Positions 58,996-62,360 of a stretch of 62,360 bases of DNA are shown here, piece after piece. The notes below the pieces were generated by a model. That model was given only the letters and a program-made list of their open reading frames with translations, did no database searches and was not told where the DNA came from. The position numbers and the translations under genes are program-made. The stretch lies in contig PKRI01000007.1 in NCBI GenBank assembly GCA_017577485.1, positions 1-62,360 on the forward strand, read 5' to 3'. This DNA comes from Bacillota bacterium. GTDB lineage: Bacteria > Bacillota > Sulfobacillia > Thermaerobacterales > RSA17. Position 1 is the first letter of the stretch; every line of letters starts with the position of its first letter.

Positions 58996-59426
58996 CAGAT
59001 CCCCAGGTCCACCAGGGTCTCGGCGATCTGGTCGTACGACACTTCCGCCTCTTCCACGTAAGCCTGCCACTGCTCCCGGGCCCAGATCTCCACCCGGGTG
59101 GACACGCCGATGATCATCACGTCCTTGGTGATGCCGGCGTGCTCCCTGAGGTGGCTGGGCAGCAGGATGCGGCCCTGGCGGTCCAGGGTGCACTCGGTGG
59201 CGCCCGAGAACAGGAAGCGGACGAAGGCGCGGGCGTTGGCCTGGGTCATGGGCAGCGACTTGAGCTTGTTCTCAAGGGTCCGCCACTCGTCCATCGGGTA
59301 GACGAACAGGCACCGATCGAGGCCGCGGGTGACGATGAACGTCTCCCCCAGTTCCTCACGGAACCTGGCCGGCATGATCAGCCGGCCCTTGGCGTCGATG
59401 GTGTGCTGGTACTCCCCGATCAGCAC
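58995..59426 (-). CDS. mraZ: Transcriptional regulator MraZ
   Basis: A 143-residue protein with two MraZ/AbrB-like domains: MLIGEYQHTIDAKGRLIMPA with FREELG, and ATECTLDRQGRILLPSHLREHAG. MraZ binds repeats upstream of its own operon and represses dcw transcription. GTG start with GGGAGAG upstream. First gene of the wall/division cluster. Confidence 0.96.
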   Translation of the reverse strand: MLIGEYQHTIDAKGRLIMPARFREELGETFIVTRGLDRCLFVYPMDEWRTLENKLKSLPMTQANARAFVRFLFSGATECTLDRQGRILLPSHLREHAGITKDVMIIGVSTRVEIWAREQWQAYVEEAEVSYDQIAETLVDLGI

Positions 59427-59510
59427 CCGCCGCGTCTCTCCCTGGGTGCGGGGATGGGGAGAAGCGGGCCGGCCTCCGGCGCGAAACGTCCTGAGGGGCT
59501 TCGGGCTCGG

Positions 59511-59529
59511 CCGCGGCGCCGTGCCGCGG
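59511..59529. repeat. Hairpin in the mraZ leader
   Basis: CCGCGGC and GCCGCGG form a perfect 7 bp stem around a 5-base loop, about 85 bases upstream of mraZ. Nearby, GGTCGT and ACGACC (59546-59560 area) form a second small hairpin. Together they suggest a structured leader. Confidence 0.35.
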
Positions 59530-59620
59530 TTTCAGGCGTGGTCGTCACGACCCTGGGGGGCTCCGCCTGTTGGGGTTTACCCGAATCGGCTGGGGCCGTC
59601 GCGCCGCCGCGGCCGGATCA

Positions 59621-59650
59621 CCCACTTCTCCCCACTATCCCCCACTTTAC
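59621..59650 (-). promoter_or_regulatory. MraZ operator: three direct repeats at 10 bp period
   Basis: On the plus strand the repeats read CCCACTTCTC, CCCACTATCC and CCCACTTTAC. On the minus strand this is TGGG/N-type units at 10 bp spacing (GTGGGGGATA, GTGGGGAGAA, GTGGGTGATC). This matches the MraZ box known from E. coli and other bacteria. It lies about 195 bases upstream of mraZ. A promoter is not clear; TTCACG and GATAGG spaced by 18 bases just upstream is the best candidate. Confidence 0.75.
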
Positions 59651-59762
59651 CGCCCCTGTTCTCCCCTATCGGGTCCATTCCTCCCTGTCGTGAAGAAAAA
59701 AATTGACGGGTTGGCCGAAGATTCGGCGGTGGGGGATGCCGCGCGGCGGCGCCCCGCCCTGC

Positions 59763-59791
59763 TTGACGGTCACCGGGGGCTGCCTTAGAAT
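59763..59791 (+). promoter_or_regulatory. Sigma-A promoter of tRNA-Ala
   Basis: TTGACG (59763-59768) and TAGAAT (59786-59791) with a 17-base spacer; the tRNA begins 20 bases after the -10. Confidence 0.75.
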
Positions 59792-59811
59792 CAGGAGGCG
59801 AGTTTGCCCAT

Positions 59812-59884
59812 GGGGCGGTAGCTCAGTTGGGAGAGCGCACGGTTCGCATCCGTGAGGTCGTGGGTTCGAATCCCATCCGCTCCA
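59812..59884 (+). tRNA. tRNA-Ala (anticodon CGC)
   Basis: A 73-base cloverleaf: acceptor GGGGCGG pairs with CCGCTCC and contains the G3-U70 pair that specifies alanine. D arm GCTCAGTTGGGAGAGC, anticodon arm CACGG-TTCGCAT-CCGTG with anticodon CGC, T arm GTGGG-TTCGAAT-CCCAT, discriminator A. The 3' CCA is not encoded. It reads GCG codons, common in GC-rich genomes. Confidence 0.96.
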
Positions 59885-59896
59885 CAGCAGGCCGCT

Positions 59897-61483
59897 TCAG
59901 ATGGCGTAAGCCCTGCGCAGGACCTCCTGCAGGGTCCGCACCGTGTTCAGCGCCGAAACCAGCGCCGCTTTCTGCGATGGTGACAGCCGCCGGACGTTGA
60001 GGGCCGCTCCCTGCGGCACCGCCGCCGGTTTCGACGGCAGGCGCGCATACGCGGGGTAAGCCCGCTGCGCCGGTTCCCCGGGGTGCGCCGGCGTTTCCGC
60101 GGCCTGCTGTTCCAGTTCCGCCACAATCCGGTAGCCCAGCAGCGTTTCGAAAGCCTGCGGCAGGTCGGCCGCCAGGCCCACACGCCGCAGCGCGCCCAGC
60201 CGCGTCAACGCCTCGATGCGCTCCAGCGTGTTGACGGCCTCCACGCCGTGCTCCAGGGCCATCACCCGCACGCCGGCCACCAGCGGGTTCAGCGCCCGGG
60301 TCTTGATGGGCAGCCGTCCCCGCTGCGGGCCCCACCGGGGCACCGCCAGGCCGCCCAGCGGCGACAGCGGCAGCGGCACGCGGGCAACTTCCTCGGCCAT
60401 GCGCCGCATGAAAAACCCGTCGGCCGCCAGTTCTTCCCGCACCCGCCGCGCCAGGCGGCGTCCCAGCTCCAGATCGCCTGCCAGGGGGCGAGCGTCCAGC
60501 AGCGCGGCCGCCCGAACGAAGAGCTTGCCGAAGGGGTCGCGCCGGGCGTCGGCCACCAGCTGCATCCAGCCCGACTCCGACATGCGCCAGTTGGGCTCCG
60601 AGGCCATGATGCCGCCGCTGCAGCGAGGGATGCCGCAGGCCTCCAGGATGTCGGTCACCCGCCGGGTCATGCGTTCCAGCGATGCGGGCGACACCTGGCC
60701 GGCGCCGGGGTCGGCGTAGACCAGCGCGTTGTCCTGGTCGGTGCGCAGCGTCTGCTCGCGCCGCCCCTCGCTGCCCAGCGCCAGCCAGCACCAGGCCGTG
60801 CCGGGGAGCTCCAGGCCCATTTCCGCCAGCTCTGCCTGGGCCAACTGCAGCGCCCGCCGGACCACGGCATCGTGAAGCTCCGAGATGACGCGGCACATCT
60901 GCACGGGCGGCACGCCTTCCCCGTACAGGAAGGTCACCACGTCGTGGACGCGGGCGGAGGCGGCGGCCAGCCCGGCGACGTCGGCCTGCTCTTCGATCTC
61001 ACGCAGCAGCCGCAGCGGGTGGACCTGGCGGAAGGCCAGGAAGTCCTGGGACGACACCACGCCCAGCAGCACCGGCCGGCCCCGCGCCGCGCCGGGCGCG
61101 GCGGCCTCATCCGGGGCGCTGCCCAGCACGGGCAGGTGGTGGATGTTGTGGCGCAGCATCCGGACCAGGGCTTCCCCGGCCGTCTCGTCAGCGTCGATGG
61201 TCTGCAGGGGGCTGCTCATCACCGTCCTGACCGGGTCCGACGGCGAGCGGCCCACGGCCACCACCCGCGCCCGCAGGTCGCGGTCGGTGACGATGCCGAT
61301 GGGCACCTGATCCTCGGAAAGAACCACGATGGAGCCGACGCCGGCGGCCTCCATCCTGGCGGCCGCCTCGGCCAACGGCGTGTCGGGGCTGCAGGTCACC
61401 GGTCCCCGCCTCAGAAGGCGGCGGACCGGCGTCGCCAGCAGATCGCTGATTTCGGCGGGAAGGTTGGAGATGACGGTGCTCAC
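59897..61483 (-). CDS. CBS-domain and DUF294 nucleotidyltransferase-like signalling protein
   Basis: A 528-residue protein. Two CBS domains come first (about 15-150; CSPDTPLAEAAARMEAAGVGS, PIGIVTDRDLRARV, MLRHNIHHLPVLG). A DUF294 putative nucleotidyltransferase with LALGSEGRREQTLRTDQDNALVY and a DUF294 C-terminal substrate-binding domain follow. Such proteins are presumed to respond to adenosine nucleotides; role unknown. It ends 12 bases from the convergent tRNA and is coupled to the phosphoesterase gene. Confidence 0.9.
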   Translation of the reverse strand: MSTVISNLPAEISDLLATPVRRLLRRGPVTCSPDTPLAEAAARMEAAGVGSIVVLSEDQVPIGIVTDRDLRARVVAVGRSPSDPVRTVMSSPLQTIDADETAGEALVRMLRHNIHHLPVLGSAPDEAAAPGAARGRPVLLGVVSSQDFLAFRQVHPLRLLREIEEQADVAGLAAASARVHDVVTFLYGEGVPPVQMCRVISELHDAVVRRALQLAQAELAEMGLELPGTAWCWLALGSEGRREQTLRTDQDNALVYADPGAGQVSPASLERMTRRVTDILEACGIPRCSGGIMASEPNWRMSESGWMQLVADARRDPFGKLFVRAAALLDARPLAGDLELGRRLARRVREELAADGFFMRRMAEEVARVPLPLSPLGGLAVPRWGPQRGRLPIKTRALNPLVAGVRVMALEHGVEAVNTLERIEALTRLGALRRVGLAADLPQAFETLLGYRIVAELEQQAAETPAHPGEPAQRAYPAYARLPSKPAAVPQGAALNVRRLSPSQKAALVSALNTVRTLQEVLRRAYAI

Positions 61484-62148
61484 CGGCGGCCCACCCGGCC
61501 GCGGGCCCTTGACACCCGGATCTCCTGGCCCAGTTCAATCACGCTGTACCAACCCTCCACCGACGGGCCGCAGTTGACGACGCGGGTCGCCCCGCAGGCA
61601 GCCTCGCCGGCCGCTTCGTGGATGTGCCCGCAGATGACCAGGTCGGGGTGGTCCGTCTCGACGGCGTTCCGCACGGCGGTACTGCCGCCCGGATGCCCCG
61701 CATGGGACCGGTCGCAGACGCCGTACGGCGGGGCGTGGCTCACCAGCACCCGCGGCCCGCCGCCTGCCAGGCTTTCGGCGCGTGCCCGGGCCTGGGCCAG
61801 CCATCCTGCCAGCACGTCCTCGCCCACCTCCCAGGTCAGCGACCGCCAGCGCTGGGCGCTGCCGGCGCCGTAGAAGGTGGCGCCCAGCACCTCCCGGGCG
61901 TCGGCGTGGACGCTGACCCCCAGTTCCTTCAAGCGCAGCGCCACGTCGGGGCCGTCGCAGTTGCCGCCCACGGCCACCACCGGCCCCAGGCGGCTGCAGC
62001 GCCGGATCAGGGTGTCGACCACCCGCACCGGCCCGAAGTGGGTGATGTCGCCGGCGAGGACCACCACGTCCACCGGCGGGGCCTCGGCCAGGATGGCGTC
62101 CAGCGCCCTGAGATTTCCGTGTAGATCCGCCACTGCCAGAATTCTCAT
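61480..62148 (-). CDS. Metallophosphoesterase, YfcE/MJ0936-like
   Basis: A 222-residue calcineurin-like phosphoesterase with the five metal-ligand blocks: DLHGN, LAGDITHFGP, GGNCD, SHAPPYG and CGHIHEA. The substrate is unknown; the short form suggests a phosphodiesterase acting on small molecules. The ATG at 62148 (MRILAVADLHGN) fits the family. It has no ribosome binding site; a TTGCGG/ATTAAT pair spaced 17 bases places the predicted transcription start on the ATG itself, so the mRNA may be leaderless. The stop overlaps the CBS gene start. Confidence 0.9.
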   Translation of the reverse strand: MRILAVADLHGNLRALDAILAEAPPVDVVVLAGDITHFGPVRVVDTLIRRCSRLGPVVAVGGNCDGPDVALRLKELGVSVHADAREVLGATFYGAGSAQRWRSLTWEVGEDVLAGWLAQARARAESLAGGGPRVLVSHAPPYGVCDRSHAGHPGGSTAVRNAVETDHPDLVICGHIHEAAGEAACGATRVVNCGPSVEGWYSVIELGQEIRVSRARGRVGRR

Positions 62149-62197
62149 ATTGGCATTAATGTACATCACCGCGCCCGCCGCAAGGTGGTGCCCGGGA

Positions 62198-62254
62198 CCG
62201 GCAGGATTCCCGGCGCGCTCACCGGTAGTCTGCGCTCAAACGGGTCCCTGCCGG
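62198..62254. repeat. 8 bp inverted repeat upstream of the phosphoesterase
   Basis: CCGGCAGG (62198-62205) and CCTGCCGG (62247-62254) flank a 41-base spacer. The 190 bases upstream of the phosphoesterase hold no gene I can recognise. Confidence 0.3.
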
Positions 62255-62292
62255 CCAACCCGGAGGACCCTGCGGCGAGGTGAACGCCGGCT

Positions 62293-62360
62293 TCTTATAC
62301 ACATCCCCGCGCCACCACGACGGAACAAAATACGGATTGCCGTATTTTCTTTAGAAAAAA
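62293..62360. other. Anomalous contig end: Tn5-end-like/DnaA-box sequence and AT-rich hairpin
   Basis: TCTTATACACATC (62293-62305) equals 13 bases of the Tn5 mosaic end used in transposase sequencing libraries, and includes TTATACACA, a perfect DnaA box. It is followed by a GC-rich stretch partly like adapter sequence, then AAAATACGG-ATTG-CCGTATTTT (62327-62348), a perfect 9 bp hairpin followed by CTTT and six A. The AT content contrasts sharply with the rest. It may be adapter-derived, or real DNA with a terminator. Confidence 0.5.

Noticed and set aside
59621..59650. Start of a CRISPR-like array
   Set aside because: The repeats are only 10 bp with no spacers, and they fit an MraZ operator at the right place. 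No CRISPR repeats or cas genes were seen anywhere in the window.
62295..62303. Replication origin
   Set aside because: A single DnaA box with no cluster of boxes and no dnaA or dnaN nearby is not evidence of an origin.

Overview
The window is a 62 kb chromosomal segment of a very GC-rich, spore-forming member of the Bacillota. The gene content and order match the Bacillus subtilis ylo-ylm-dcw region (rqcH to fakA, pyrR to divIVA, spoIIGA-sigE-sigG, and the mraZ-to-ftsZ wall cluster), but the composition is extremely GC-rich. This points to a lineage such as Thermaerobacter, Symbiobacterium, Sulfobacillus or Limnochordia; the sequence alone does not let me choose. Almost every gene is on the minus strand. 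The exceptions are rpmB, rqcH and one tRNA-Ala.

Layout from left to right (transcription mostly runs right to left). 1-1385: a dnaE-like polymerase fragment abutting a truncated fakA, probably an assembly or recombination junction at the contig edge. 1413-12744: asp23 and divergent rpmB, hslO, the 26-codon spoVM, a small membrane protein, rpe, rsgA, PASTA kinase prkC, phosphatase prpC, rlmN, rsmB, a YugP-type protease and one gene encoding both peptide deformylase and Met-tRNA formyltransferase. 12821-22310: priA, coaBC, rpoZ, gmk, remA, yicC, an aminotransferase and a P-type Ca2+-ATPase. 22400-25979: an accessory island with a B12-binding mutase-like protein, an opine-dehydrogenase-family oxidoreductase and a low-complexity orphan. 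26076-30688: rqcH (+), pyrR, rluD-type synthase, lspA and a DksA/TraR-type protein. 30794-33125: an amidohydrolase and an Asp/Glu racemase. 33177-36311: ileS with a complete isoleucine T-box leader and its own promoter. 36329-41201: yggU, divIVA, yggT, sepF, yggS, an HlyD-like gene, pgeF and ymxH. 41294-44546: spoIIR, sigG, sigE and spoIIGA. 44735-59426: ftsZ, ftsQ, murA, murB, murG, ftsW, mraY, murF, murE, ftsI/spoVD, ftsL, rsmH and mraZ. 59812-62148: tRNA-Ala(CGC), a CBS/DUF294 protein and a phosphoesterase. The last 70 bases look foreign or artefactual.

Functionally the window joins translation and N-terminal formyl-Met processing, tRNA/rRNA modification, Ser/Thr kinase signalling at the wall, the precursor and divisome genes for peptidoglycan, and the sigma-F to sigma-E to sigma-G sporulation cascade. 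Many neighbours are translationally coupled through GTGA, ATGA, TTGA or TGATG overlaps. Sites that can be read directly include sigma-A promoters for rpmB, ileS, tRNA-Ala and the opine-dehydrogenase operon, a sigma-F-type promoter before sigG, a spoIIG-like promoter with a 22 bp spacer, a three-repeat MraZ operator and the ileS T-box.

The observations most worth following up are the in-frame deformylase-formyltransferase fusion, the opine dehydrogenase/B12 mutase operon, the dnaE/fakA junction with a polymerase fragment lacking its active-site aspartates, and the dcw cluster without murC, murD or ftsA.
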